A stretch of DNA of 64,000 nucleotides from Candidatus Accumulibacter sp. ACC003. GTDB taxonomy: Bacteria > Pseudomonadota > Gammaproteobacteria > Burkholderiales > Rhodocyclaceae. The stretch covers positions 558,001 to 622,000 of the forward strand of contig NZ_CAJQTX010000005.1 of the NCBI RefSeq assembly GCF_907163085.1, written 5' to 3'. This document shows, piece after piece, positions 26,548 through 34,881 of this stretch. Every line of letters begins with the position of its first letter. The stretch's first letter is position 1. The notes under the pieces were generated by a model. The model had not been told where the DNA came from. It saw nothing but the letters and a program-made list of their open reading frames with translations, and ran no database searches. A program made the position numbers and the translations under genes.

Positions 26548-28064
26548 ACGATTTTCTGATTTCTCTGTCGCTGATTTCGCACACCAACGCGGGCAAGACG
26601 ACGCTCGCGCGCACGCTGCTCGGGCGCGACATCGGTGAAATTCGTGACGCGCCGCACGTGACCGTCGACAACACCGTCCACTCGCTGATCAGCACGCCGG
26701 CCGGCGACGAACTGGTACTTTGGGACACGCCGGGATTTGGCGACAGCGCGCGGCTGGCCAAGCGCCTGCGCCAGCAAGGCAACCCGATCGGCTGGTTTAT
26801 GGGGCAGGTATGGGATCGCTTTCGTGATCGCTCCTTGTGGTTCTCGCAGCAGGCAGTGGCGAACGTACGTGACCAGGCGGACGTCGTACTCTATCTGGTC
26901 AACGCCGCCGAAGAGCCAGGCGACGCCGGTTACCTCGAGCCCGAGTTGGCGATTCTGGAATGGATCGGCAAACCGGTGATCGTGCTCCTCAACCAGACCG
27001 GCCGCTGCCGACCCGGCGACGAAGAGGCCGCCGAGCACGAGCGCTGGCGGCAACTTCTCGGCGGCTACCAGGCGGTTCGTGCGGTGCTGCCACTGGACGC
27101 TTTCGCGCGCTGCTGGGTGCAGGAGATGATGCTTTTTCGCGAAGTCGGCAAAGTGCTGCCAAGCGAGCGCCAGCCGGCCTACACGCGCCTGATCGACGCC
27201 TGGCAGCAGCGCCGGGAGGAGCAGTTCGACGCGGCGATGGCGGTTCTCGCGGAAACCCTGGCAGCTGCCGCGCTGGATATCGAAATCTTGCCGGAAACGC
27301 GCGTCAAGGGAGCTTTACGCGACCTCGGGCGGGCCCTGGGTCTGCCGCACAAGGACGGCGACGACGACAAGGCGCGCGCTTTGCTGGCGCTCGGCGGACG
27401 ACTCGACGCCGACCTCAGAGCGGCGCTCGATCGGCTGATCGCCATCCATCAACTCGAGGGTCACGCCAGCGAAGAACTGTTGCGGCGGATCGCGCGGACG
27501 GTGACCGTCGAGGCGCCGGTCAACGAGAAGAAGGCGGCGCTGATGGGCGGCGCGCTGTCGGGCGCGCTGACCGGTATCGGCGTCGACATTGCACACGCCG
27601 GCATGACACTCGGCACGGGCATGATTACCGGCGCCGTTCTCGGCGCGCTTGGCGGTGCCGGCGTCGCTCGCGGCGTCAACATCGTGCGCGGCCGACGCGG
27701 TACCACCCTGCGCTGGGACGATGCCTTCCTCGCCGAACTGGTGGTCAGCTCGTTGCTGCGCTACCTGGCGGTGGCGCATTACGGGCGCGGGCGCGGCGAG
27801 TGGCAGGAGACCGAGTATCCCGCGTTCTGGCCTCCGCTGGTCAGCGCCGCCGTCGCCGAGGCCAGCGACGCGCTGACCGGTAGCTGGTCGGCGCGCGCTG
27901 CCGGCCAGGCGCCGGGCATCGTCGCCGCGCGGGTGCAGCCGGTAATCGACGAAATCGCCCGAACGATTCTCGATCGCCTCTATCCGGGAGTCCTCGCCAG
28001 TGCCGCCGCGCCATCGGCAAGCGACGCTAACGGTCATGACATGTTGACAGACCTCAGATCATGA
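26544..28064 (+). CDS. DUF3482 GTPase
   Basis: A 506-residue TRAFAC-type GTPase. G1 is SHTNAGKTTLARTLL, G3 is LWDTPGFGD, and G4 is VLLNQTG, a variant of NKxD. A membrane-active glycine-rich stretch (AALMGGALSGALTGIGVD... MITGAVLGALGGAGVARG) in the C-terminal half suggests membrane association. The GTG at 26544 overlaps the DUF2868 stop, and the longer frame from 26352 lies inside that gene. The last about a dozen residues (from SDANGHDMLT) are encoded by the left end of dispersed repeat copy B. Confidence 0.85.
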   Translation: MNDFLISLSLISHTNAGKTTLARTLLGRDIGEIRDAPHVTVDNTVHSLISTPAGDELVLWDTPGFGDSARLAKRLRQQGNPIGWFMGQVWDRFRDRSLWFSQQAVANVRDQADVVLYLVNAAEEPGDAGYLEPELAILEWIGKPVIVLLNQTGRCRPGDEEAAEHERWRQLLGGYQAVRAVLPLDAFARCWVQEMMLFREVGKVLPSERQPAYTRLIDAWQQRREEQFDAAMAVLAETLAAAALDIEILPETRVKGALRDLGRALGLPHKDGDDDKARALLALGGRLDADLRAALDRLIAIHQLEGHASEELLRRIARTVTVEAPVNEKKAALMGGALSGALTGIGVDIAHAGMTLGTGMITGAVLGALGGAGVARGVNIVRGRRGTTLRWDDAFLAELVVSSLLRYLAVAHYGRGRGEWQETEYPAFWPPLVSAAVAEASDALTGSWSARAAGQAPGIVAARVQPVIDEIARTILDRLYPGVLASAAAPSASDANGHDMLTDLRS

Positions 28065-28230
28065 AAGTCATGACCGTTTCCCTCTCACTTACAGTGCGCA
28101 TTCCGGCTTGCAAGCCGGAATCGTTCGCCGGGCAGGGAGCAGGCTCCCTGAATTCCCCGCCTCACCCCCGGCCCTTCTCCCGCAAGGGGAGACGGGAGTT
28201 TCGTGAGTCGCTTGCGCGACTTTCACATTA
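28026..28230 (+). repeat. Dispersed multi-hairpin repeat, copy B
   Basis: The best-preserved copy. In order: GCTAACGGTCATGACA, spacer, TCATGACCGTTTCCCTC, then the palindromes CCGGCTTGCAAGCCGG and AGGGAGCAGGCTCCCT, a GC segment with CTCCCGCAAGGGGAG, and AGTCGCTTGCGCGACT before TTTCACATTA. It starts within the GTPase coding sequence and ends just before the first SMR gene. Confidence 0.9.
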
Positions 28231-28240
28231 GAGCCTAGCC

Positions 28241-28564
28241 GTGGAGTGGTTCGCGCTGCTCGTCGCCGGCGTCTTCGAATGGGGTTGGCCGGTCGGACTC
28301 AAGCTTGGCTGGTCGGACAGCGGCACGCATTGGGGATGGTTGGCCTTCGCCGCCGGCTGCATCGCCGCCAGCGGCGCCTTGTTGCTGATTGCCCAGCGAC
28401 GGATCGCCATCGGCACCGCCTACGCGGTGTGGACCGGCATCGGTGCGGTCGGCACCTTCCTGCTCGGCATTGTCCTGTTTGGCGAGGCGGCGACCGTCGA
28501 GCGCTTCGCTTTCGTCGGCCTGATCGTGGCCGGCATCGTCGGCCTCAAAGCGTCGTCGAAATAG
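28241..28564 (+). CDS. Small multidrug resistance (SMR/Gdx-like) transporter, first of a tandem pair
   Basis: A 107-residue four-helix protein. The essential proton-coupling Glu13 is in AGVFEWGWPVGLK, and the Gdx-type GTAYAVWTGIGAVGTF motif is present. The start is GTG at 28241, ten bases after repeat copy B, and no strong ribosome site is visible. It is followed nine bases later by a close paralogue, so the two may form a heterodimeric exporter of guanidinium-like or cationic compounds. Substrate inferred only from the family. Confidence 0.88.
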   Translation: MEWFALLVAGVFEWGWPVGLKLGWSDSGTHWGWLAFAAGCIAASGALLLIAQRRIAIGTAYAVWTGIGAVGTFLLGIVLFGEAATVERFAFVGLIVAGIVGLKASSK

Positions 28565-28573
28565 GCGCCGACG

Positions 28574-28894
28574 ATGGACTGGATCGCCATTTTCCTCGCC
28601 GGCGTCTGCGAGTGTGGGTGGCCGCTCGGCCTCAAGCTTGGCCACGGCGAGCGTGGCACGCACTGGGGATGGATCGCCTTCGCCGTTGTCTGCATCGTCG
28701 CCAGTGGCGCCTTGTTGCTCTACGCGCAGCTGAGCATTCCGATGGGCACCGCGTACGCGGCGTGGACCGGCATCGGCGCGGTCGGCACCTTTGCTCTCGG
28801 CATCCTGGTGTTCAAGGAACCGGCTCGACTGGCTCGTTTCGTCTCGGTCGGGCTGATCGTCGCCGGCATCCTGGGCCTCAAGCTCGTGGCCTAG
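28574..28894 (+). CDS. Small multidrug resistance (SMR/Gdx-like) transporter, second of a tandem pair
   Basis: A 106-residue paralogue of the preceding protein with the same layout: Glu13 in AGVCECGWPLGLK and GTAYAAWTGIGAVGTF. The two share HWGW and SGALLL segments, indicating tandem duplication. It differs in loop charge, as expected for paired SMR subunits inserted in opposite orientation. Same strand, nine-base gap, presumably one transcript. Confidence 0.88.
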   Translation: MDWIAIFLAGVCECGWPLGLKLGHGERGTHWGWIAFAVVCIVASGALLLYAQLSIPMGTAYAAWTGIGAVGTFALGILVFKEPARLARFVSVGLIVAGILGLKLVA

Positions 28895-28989
28895 TTCGGC
28901 GTCGGCAAGGGCTGACGTGGGCGATAATGCGCGCTCACCGCGAACGCGCTGGCCGCTCTCCCGGCGAGTTGCCTGGCGCCGCCAGCACC

Positions 28990-29052
28990 GGTCATGAGCA
29001 TTCGGACCCCCGCTAAGCAAAGTCATGAACGTTTTCCCTCCACTTGCACGGT
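28990..29052 (+). repeat. Dispersed repeat, truncated copy D
   Basis: Only the left portion of the dispersed repeat: GGTCATGAGCATTC (identical to copy A over 14 bases), a spacer, then AGTCATGAACGTTTTCCCTC and CACTTGCA. The hairpin-rich right part is missing. It lies in the gap before the acyltransferase gene. Confidence 0.75.
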
Positions 29053-29065
29053 AATAGGCCGACCC

Positions 29066-29656
29066 ATGCATCGCACCATCTTTACCACGCCGCTCGTCAA
29101 CACCGTGTTGCGCGCCTTCTCGGTGAGCTTTCTGAAGCTTGGCGGTTGGCAAGTCGAAGGCTGCCTGCCGCCCGGCGCCAGCAAGAGCGTCTTGATCGCC
29201 GCGCCGCACACCAGCAACTGGGATCTGCCGTACACGCTGATGGTCGCTTTCACGCTGCGCCTGAACATTTACTGGATGGGTAAGGCACAGATCTTCAGGC
29301 CGCCGTTTCGTGGTCTGATGATGTGGCTGGGCGGCATCCCGGTGCAACGCGAGACGTCCAATAACCTGGTCGCTGCGTCGGCAGCGGCAATCCGGGCGGC
29401 CGACGGTCCGGTACAACTGATCGTGCCGCCGGAAGGAACGCGCAGCAAGTCGCGGCAATGGAAGACCGGTTTCTATTACATCGCGGTGAGTGCGCAGGTA
29501 CCGATCGTGATGGCCTACATGGATTACGAAAAGAAGCGCAGCGGCCTCGGCGCGATTTTCGAACCAAGCGGCGACATCGACGTCGACATGGCGGCGATCA
29601 AGGCCTTCTATGCGCCGTTCAAGGGCCGCAACGCGAACCAGTTTCACGCCGACTGA
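29066..29656 (+). CDS. PlsC-family acyltransferase
   Basis: A 196-residue 1-acyl-glycerol-phosphate acyltransferase-like protein. Catalytic motif I is APHTSNWDLPYTL (HxxxxD), followed by YWMGKAQIFRPPFRGLMMWLGGIPVQR and motif III IVPPEGTRSKSRQWKTGFYYIA. The ATG at 29066 is chosen because the in-frame extension to 28994 would be encoded by repeat copy D. Likely acts at the inner membrane on lysophospholipid or a similar acceptor; the precise substrate is not determined. Confidence 0.88.
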   Translation: MHRTIFTTPLVNTVLRAFSVSFLKLGGWQVEGCLPPGASKSVLIAAPHTSNWDLPYTLMVAFTLRLNIYWMGKAQIFRPPFRGLMMWLGGIPVQRETSNNLVAASAAAIRAADGPVQLIVPPEGTRSKSRQWKTGFYYIAVSAQVPIVMAYMDYEKKRSGLGAIFEPSGDIDVDMAAIKAFYAPFKGRNANQFHAD

Positions 29657-29665
29657 GCGGTGCAC

Positions 29666-29682
29666 GGCGGCAGAGCGCCGCC
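29666..29682. terminator. Small hairpin between convergent acyltransferase and TetR genes
   Basis: GGCGGC (29666-29671) and GCCGCC (29677-29682) around a five-base loop, in a 31-bp gap between convergent stops. No T-run, so only a weak terminator candidate. Confidence 0.35.
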
Positions 29683-29687
29683 CTGGT

Positions 29688-30353
29688 TCAACGGCCCTGC
29701 AGTCTTTCCGTCAGTTGTTCGAGGTAACGTTGCAGCAGTGGCCGCGCCTGTTGCCGAAAGATCCGCAGCCGTCCGGTATGGATCAGCACCAGCAGGCCGA
29801 CGATATGCGCGAACAGTGCGGCAAGCTCAGTTTCGACTTCGGCTGGATCGAGGCCGTACTCGGCCAGCGCGGCGGCCGTCGGTTGCAGCGCGACGCGCAG
29901 CTGCGCGTCGAGTTCGCGGCTCAGGCCTTGCGGTCGCACGCCGTGCAACAAGTAGAAACCAAGATCGAGATCGCGCGGATTTTCGCTGTAGAAAGCGAAC
30001 AAGGCGCCGGCCTTGCTGTTCACCCGGGCGGCCGTGCTGCCGGCGTTTTCTGCGCCAGCGACCGCTGCGTTCAGGCGCGCCAGCGATTCGCCGAGCAAGG
30101 CGGCGTAGATTTCCTCCTTGCTCGAAAAATAACTGTAGATCGCCCCCGGCGTGTAGCCGGCGCGCTTGGCGATCTCGCGCAGGCTGGTGCCGTTCAGCCC
30201 CAGCTCGAAGAAAGCGCTGCGCGCCGCATCGACCACCAAGCCACGGCGGACCTCGGTCATCGCCGCGGCGCGGCGCGCGCGCGCATCGTCGTCGGGGCCG
30301 CCTTCGAGAGCTGTGGTGGTGTTCTTCGCTGACCTTTTGATTGACTCGCGCAT
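29688..30353 (-). CDS. TetR-family transcriptional regulator
   Basis: A 221-residue repressor-type protein. The DNA-binding helix-turn-helix is GLNGTSLREIAKRAGYTPGAIYSYFSSKEEIYAALL (about residues 52-88); the remainder is the ligand-binding helical domain. It is divergent from the HpaB-like gene with a 69-bp AT-rich gap, so that gene is the likely target. A -10-like TATAAT on this strand (30365-30360) lies only seven bases from the ATG at 30353, so either the mRNA is leaderless or translation starts at the internal ATG (30260) just before the HTH. Confidence 0.9.
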   Translation of the reverse strand: MRESIKRSAKNTTTALEGGPDDDARARRAAAMTEVRRGLVVDAARSAFFELGLNGTSLREIAKRAGYTPGAIYSYFSSKEEIYAALLGESLARLNAAVAGAENAGSTAARVNSKAGALFAFYSENPRDLDLGFYLLHGVRPQGLSRELDAQLRVALQPTAAALAEYGLDPAEVETELAALFAHIVGLLVLIHTGRLRIFRQQARPLLQRYLEQLTERLQGR

Positions 30354-30368
30354 GGCCGCATTATACGC

Positions 30369-30396
30369 TTGACGACAAATTGAACGATGTTAAATA
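30369..30396 (+). promoter_or_regulatory. Promoter candidate for the HpaB-like gene
   Basis: TTGACG, 16 bases, TAAATA, in an AT-rich island between the divergent TetR and HpaB-like genes. An imperfect AAATT/AATTT dyad (about 30378-30400) overlaps it and could be the TetR operator. Confidence 0.4.
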
Positions 30397-30422
30397 ATTT
30401 CTAATACCGAGAGGCAAGGCGT

Positions 30423-32036
30423 ATGCAAGACACCCACCAGGCTTTACCATCGGCGACGCTGATGAGCGGCAGCGACTACCGGGAGTCCCTGCGCCGCTAC
30501 CGGCCGCTGGTCTACGTCGATGGGCGGCGGATCGAGTCGGTGGTCGACGCGCCGGAGTTGCAGCCGGGGATCAATGCCCTGGCGGTGACCTACGACTTTG
30601 CTCTTGACGCCGACAAAGCGCCCCTGATGACCGCACATCAGTCAACGCGGGCCAGCGTCGTGAACCGCATGCTGCATATCGACGAGTCGGCGGGCGATCT
30701 GCTCAACAAGCTCGAGGCGGTTCGTCTGCTGTGCAAGGAAACCGGCTGCGCGCAGCGCTATCTGGCGCACGATGCGTTGAACGCCATCCATCAGGTCAGC
30801 GCGCGCATCGACGACGCGCGTGGCAGCAGCGAGCATCGTGCGCGCTTCGCCGCATACCTGACGCACGTGCAGGACCGCGACCTGTCGCTGGGAATCGCCA
30901 TGACCGACGCCAAGGGCGACCGCAGCAAGCGCCCGCACCAGCAGGCGAACGCCGATTCCTACCTGCACATCGTCGAGCGCAACGGTCGCGGCATCGTCAT
31001 CTCCGGCGCCAAGGCGATCGTTACCGGCGCGCCGTACATGCACGAGCTGCTGGTCATGCCGTGCCGCAACATGGGCCCGGAAGACGCCGATTTCGCCGTC
31101 TGCTGCGCGCTGCCGGTAGACGCCGAGGGCGTGACCATCGTCTCGCGAGCCGCCGGACGACCTGGCGAGAAGCCAGAGCACGGCCAACCGCTGTTCTCGC
31201 GCCGCTATGGGCAAGCGACCGCGGTCGTCCTCTTCGATCGCGTCTTCGTCCCCTGGGAGCGGGTCTTCTACGCCGGCGACTGGCAGCACTCGGGAGCGCT
31301 GACCTACAACTACGCGACGCATCACCGCCACAGCTGTATCGCCGCCCGCGCCGGCTTTGGCGACCTGCTGATCGGCGCTGGCGCGCTGATCTGCGAAGCC
31401 AACGGCTTCGACCCCGGCGCCGAGTCGAACCTGCGCGACTCGATGGTCGAGCTGATCACCATCGTCGAGGGTTTTTTCGCCTGCGGCGTCGCCGCCAGCG
31501 TCTATTCCCGGGCCGACGACGTTAGCGGCAGCTTCATGCCCGACCCGGTCTTTGCCAACGTTGGCAAACTCCTGCTGGCGACCAAGATCTACGACATGCA
31601 CCGCTTGGCGCACGAAGTCTCGGGCGGCCTGATTGTCGCCCTGCCGGGGCCCGACGAAGACCATAATCCGGCCACCGCCGCCAGTCTGGCCGACGTCTTG
31701 CGCGCCAATCCGGACGTCCCTTACGAAAAACGCATTGAGGTCGCACGCTTCATGGAGGATCTCACTGCCTCGTACCAGGCCGGCTGGTATTCGGTGATCA
31801 GCCTGCACGGCGGCGGCTCGCCGGCGGCGATGAAGCAGGAGATCTGGCGCACTTACCCGGTTGGTGAGAAAGTGGCTCTGGTCGAGCGGCTACTCGATCG
31901 CGGTCTGGTCGACGACCCGGTGCGGCCGATTAGCCGCAACCGCCAACCGGGACGCTGCTGCGACAGCGGCTGCTCGCCGCCCGGGCAAGCGTTGATGGTG
32001 CCGCTGCCCGGCCGCGCGAGCCGCGCCAGCGACTGA
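30423..32036 (+). CDS. HpaB/4-hydroxybutyryl-CoA dehydratase-fold flavoprotein lacking cluster cysteines
   Basis: A 537-residue protein homologous along its length to the 4-hydroxyphenylacetate 3-hydroxylase (HpaB) superfamily, and closest in motifs to 4-hydroxybutyryl-CoA dehydratase: AMTDAKGDRSK, GAKAIVTGAPYMHE, VLFDRVFVPWERVF, and HGGGSPAAMKQEI near the end. The dehydratase binds [4Fe-4S] through three Cys and one His. Here the first Cys (Cys109) and the His (His301) remain, but the second Cys is Tyr113 and the third is Ala308. It therefore probably lacks the cluster and does another acyl-CoA or oxygenase reaction. The C-terminal tail has a CCDSGC motif and is longer than usual. Likely regulated by the divergent TetR. 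Confidence 0.75.
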   Translation: MQDTHQALPSATLMSGSDYRESLRRYRPLVYVDGRRIESVVDAPELQPGINALAVTYDFALDADKAPLMTAHQSTRASVVNRMLHIDESAGDLLNKLEAVRLLCKETGCAQRYLAHDALNAIHQVSARIDDARGSSEHRARFAAYLTHVQDRDLSLGIAMTDAKGDRSKRPHQQANADSYLHIVERNGRGIVISGAKAIVTGAPYMHELLVMPCRNMGPEDADFAVCCALPVDAEGVTIVSRAAGRPGEKPEHGQPLFSRRYGQATAVVLFDRVFVPWERVFYAGDWQHSGALTYNYATHHRHSCIAARAGFGDLLIGAGALICEANGFDPGAESNLRDSMVELITIVEGFFACGVAASVYSRADDVSGSFMPDPVFANVGKLLLATKIYDMHRLAHEVSGGLIVALPGPDEDHNPATAASLADVLRANPDVPYEKRIEVARFMEDLTASYQAGWYSVISLHGGGSPAAMKQEIWRTYPVGEKVALVERLLDRGLVDDPVRPISRNRQPGRCCDSGCSPPGQALMVPLPGRASRASD

Positions 32037-32125
32037 CCAAGCGCCGCCATTCCGCCGGCGCGCGCGACGCCGTGGCTCGGCGCTGCTCGAAACACCGGCG
32101 AAGCTTTTTCAATGGCGGTTGGCGG

Positions 32126-32656
32126 TCATTGCCCGCAAGACGGCTGCACGCCACCTGGCCCCGAAAGATTCGGGTGCTGCCCCGTTGAACGTACGATACC
32201 CGTGCTGCCGTCGAACATCACGTCGAAAAATTCCTGAGAATTCCAGCTGTTGCAGAACAGCCACGACCAGGCCAAGGTGTTGCTTCGCGAGTAAAACTCT
32301 GTCCATTGCGAGCCCGATGGGCCAAGCACGCGCAGCACCTCGTCCTTGTTCATTCCCGCCCGGACAAGAGCAAAATGCTCGGTGTTCAGCACCTCTTCGA
32401 GGCGTTGCAGCTTTCCGTCAGGTCCGACATACGCCATGAAAGTCTGCGTGCCCGCCGGGCCGCGCGGGTAAGCGAGCTGTTCGCTGCCATCGGCATTCTT
32501 CCAGACCATTGCCGGCGAGCCCATCGACGCCACGACCTCGGGCAGTGTCGACACGCCCGCTTTCAGATTGCCGCCGTCGTAGCCGGCGCACGCCGAAACA
32601 AACAGCGCGGTGAATACTGCCAGCGCGCGTAACCGAACTGAAAAGTGGCTGTCCAT
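32126..32656 (-). CDS. Lipoprotein with a BamE/SmpA-like fold
   Basis: A 176-residue protein with signal and lipobox (AVFTALFVSACAG). Two repeated stretches, GVSTLPEVVASMGSPAMVWKN and GMNKDEVLRVLGPSG, match the helix-turn pattern of SmpA/OmlA (BamE) domains: G.s..eV...lG.P. This suggests an outer-membrane lipoprotein, but BamE itself is shorter and its conserved surface is not evident. The ATG at 32656 is chosen because it places the signal peptide at the N-terminus. Confidence 0.65.
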   Translation of the reverse strand: MDSHFSVRLRALAVFTALFVSACAGYDGGNLKAGVSTLPEVVASMGSPAMVWKNADGSEQLAYPRGPAGTQTFMAYVGPDGKLQRLEEVLNTEHFALVRAGMNKDEVLRVLGPSGSQWTEFYSRSNTLAWSWLFCNSWNSQEFFDVMFDGSTGIVRSTGQHPNLSGPGGVQPSCGQ

Positions 32657-32930
32657 CTTGCCTCCATGTTTGCTCAAAGCGACCTTGATTGCCGACCTGC
32701 TGGTGGCCCCCGAACACGAAACCCACGGCGGCGGCGGCAAGTATCGCTGACGCTGGCTGGGCTAGTCAATTGGCCGACTTTTTGCCGGCCAGCGCCGGTA
32801 CAAACGGCGATCGACGGCGATCTCGTCGGCAGGCGAACTTCGGCTGTGGAATAATGCCCAAGGACCGCCGCCCAGAATGGTCGGCCGCTTCGCGAATCTC
32901 CCGACACCTCAACGACGATAAGGAAAAAAC

Positions 32931-33434
32931 ATGACCAACACAGTGACACTCGGTGGCAACCCGTTTCAAGTCAAGGGCAATCTTCCACAAAAAGGCCAGG
33001 TGGCGCCCGCTTTCACGCTCGTCGGCAAGGATCTCGCCGACGTTTCGCTGAGCAGTTTTGCCGGTCAGCGCAAGGTCTTGAACATCTTTCCCAGCGTCGA
33101 TACGCCGACCTGCGCGACCTCGGTGCGCAAATTCAACGAGCAGGCCAGCGCGCTGAGCAACACCGTGGTCTTGTGTATCTCGGCCGACCTGCCCTTTGCG
33201 CTGAGCCGCTTCTGTGGCGCCGAGGGTCTGGATTCGATGCTCACGCTGTCGACCATGCGCGGGCGCGAGTTTCTCGAAGACTATGGCGTCGCGCTGGAGA
33301 ACGGCCCGCTGGCTGGCCTGGCAGCGCGCGCGGTGGTGGTGCTTGATGGCGACGACCAGGTGCTGTACAGCCAGCTGGTTGCCGAGATCAAGGACGAACC
33401 CGACTACGACGCCGCCCTGCGGGCTCTTGCCTGA
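32931..33434 (+). CDS. tpx: Thiol peroxidase (Tpx)
   Basis: A 167-residue peroxiredoxin that reduces hydroperoxides with thioredoxin. The peroxidatic Cys61 is in [18 protein letters not shown] and the resolving Cys95 in [10 protein letters not shown], the same positions as in Escherichia coli Tpx. Length and start (ATG at 32931, AAGGAAAA upstream) are standard. Stands alone as a monocistronic gene. Confidence 0.96.
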   Translation: MTNTVTLGGNPFQVKGNLPQKGQVAPAFTLVGKDLADVSLSSFAGQRKVLNIFPSVDTPTCATSVRKFNEQASALSNTVVLCISADLPFALSRFCGAEGLDSMLTLSTMRGREFLEDYGVALENGPLAGLAARAVVVLDGDDQVLYSQLVAEIKDEPDYDAALRALA

Positions 33435-33564
33435 GGCCAGGGTCTGAGGCAAATCCCGGCGAAGTCGAGCAGCGCTCGCGGCGCGGCCGGCTTCGTCGCT
33501 CGGCGGTCGGCTGCGCAGTCGCCGTCGCGCACCGCACCGCGCCGCACTGACTGGAAGCAGGCCA

Positions 33565-34419
33565 ATGGTCGACACGAACAATAGCGAGTTGGTGAAGCAG
33601 CGGCAGGGAATCCAGTCGATCGAAGTCGGCGCGCGCTTGTTGCGCGCGCTGGCTGCCAGCAGGCGGTCGATGATGCTGCGCGACGTCGCCCGCAACGCCG
33701 GCATGCCGGCCGCCAAGGCTCGTCGTTATCTGGTCAGCTTCATGCGCATGGGGCTGGTCGAGCAGGACGCCAATACCGGCCGCTACGACCTCGGCGAGTT
33801 TTCGCTGGAGCTGGGATTGGCAAGCCTGGCGCGGCTCGATCCGGTACGGCTGGCCGGGCCGGTACTCGACGACCTCTGCGAGCACATCGGCGCGACGGTG
33901 GCGCTGGCGATGTGGGGCAACCGAGGTGCCACCTGTGTGCGCTGGGTCGAAGCCGGCGGACCGGTGACCGTCACCCTGCGCACCGGCGTCGTTCTGCCGC
34001 TGACCTCGTCGGCGACCGGTCTGGCGTTCGCCGCTTTCTATCGCTCGCCCTACCTCAAGAGAATGCTCGACGCCGAGGTACAGGTCAGCGCCGAGGCCAG
34101 CGGCTCGACGCCAGCGGCGGTGCTGTCGGCGCTCAACGAGCGCCTGGACGACATTCGCAGGCACGGTATTTCACGTGCTTCGGGTAGCGTTGCGGCCGGC
34201 ATCAACGGCTTCAGCGCGCCGGTCTTTGGGCATACTGGCCGGATGCTTGCCGCGGTTACCTCTCTGGGGATCATCGGCAGCTTCGACCTGGATTGGGATA
34301 GCCCGATGGCGCGCGACACGCGCGAAGCCGCGGCGACGCTCTCACGGCGCCTCGGCCATGGCAGCAGCGACGGCGTTGCTGGCGAGCCGCCGCCGTCGCT
34401 AGGCGCTGGCTCGCCGTGA
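33565..34419 (+). CDS. IclR-family transcriptional regulator
   Basis: A 284-residue regulator. The N-terminal winged helix is IQSIEVGARLLRALAASRR followed by MLRDVARNAGMPAAKARRYLVSFMRMGLVEQD; the C-terminal effector domain has GATVALAMWGNRGATCVRW and LTSSATGLAFAAF. A downstream YkgJ-like gene starts within its stop codon, so the pair is coupled. Targets and effector unknown; no catabolic operon is adjacent. Confidence 0.9.
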   Translation: MVDTNNSELVKQRQGIQSIEVGARLLRALAASRRSMMLRDVARNAGMPAAKARRYLVSFMRMGLVEQDANTGRYDLGEFSLELGLASLARLDPVRLAGPVLDDLCEHIGATVALAMWGNRGATCVRWVEAGGPVTVTLRTGVVLPLTSSATGLAFAAFYRSPYLKRMLDAEVQVSAEASGSTPAAVLSALNERLDDIRRHGISRASGSVAAGINGFSAPVFGHTGRMLAAVTSLGIIGSFDLDWDSPMARDTREAAATLSRRLGHGSSDGVAGEPPPSLGAGSP

Positions 34420-34688
34420 CGATGCCTGCCGCTCGTCAATGCCGGCCGCTATGCGGCGCCTGCTGTATCGCGCCGTCGATCAGTACGCCGATGCCCGGCC
34501 ACGCCAATGGCAAAGCCGCCGCCGAGCCCTGCGCGAACCTCAGCAGCGACCTGCGGTGTCGCTTGTGGGCTCAGGTCGAACGGCCGTCGTGCTGCGCCGG
34601 GCTAAAGCCGTCGGACGAGATGTGCGGCGACAACCGCCAGCAGGCACTGGCCTGGTTGTCGGCGCTCGAGCTGGCCAGCCGACCTTGA
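34416..34688 (+). CDS. YkgJ-family cysteine-cluster protein
   Basis: A 90-residue protein with nine cysteines (9, 13, 16, 17, 39, 48, 59, 60, 70) in the family pattern CRPLCGACCIAPSI, then PCANL, RCRLW and PSCCAGLKPSDEMCG. Such proteins are thought to bind zinc or an iron-sulfur cluster. The start GTG (34416) overlaps the IclR stop as GTGA; ATG at 34422 is also possible. Homologues are usually single small genes. Function unknown. Confidence 0.8.
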   Translation: MTMPAARQCRPLCGACCIAPSISTPMPGHANGKAAAEPCANLSSDLRCRLWAQVERPSCCAGLKPSDEMCGDNRQQALAWLSALELASRP

Positions 34689-34881
34689 GTAGCAGGACGA
34701 GTTGTGCCAGGGGCAAGCCGCCTCGTTGGTCTGTTCACGCGCCTTCGGCGTTGCCCGCACCGTTACATGGTTGGACCAGGCGCGTGTTGACGCGCCTGAA
34801 AGACGACCGAAAGTCCGGCGCAATGTGGTATCTCCTTCTCCGGCAATCGCCTAAAATGCGACTTTTTCCTGAAAGTCGCGC

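Noticed and set aside
30423-32036. Authentic 4-hydroxybutyryl-CoA dehydratase
   Set aside because: Two of three cluster cysteines are replaced (Tyr113, Ala308).
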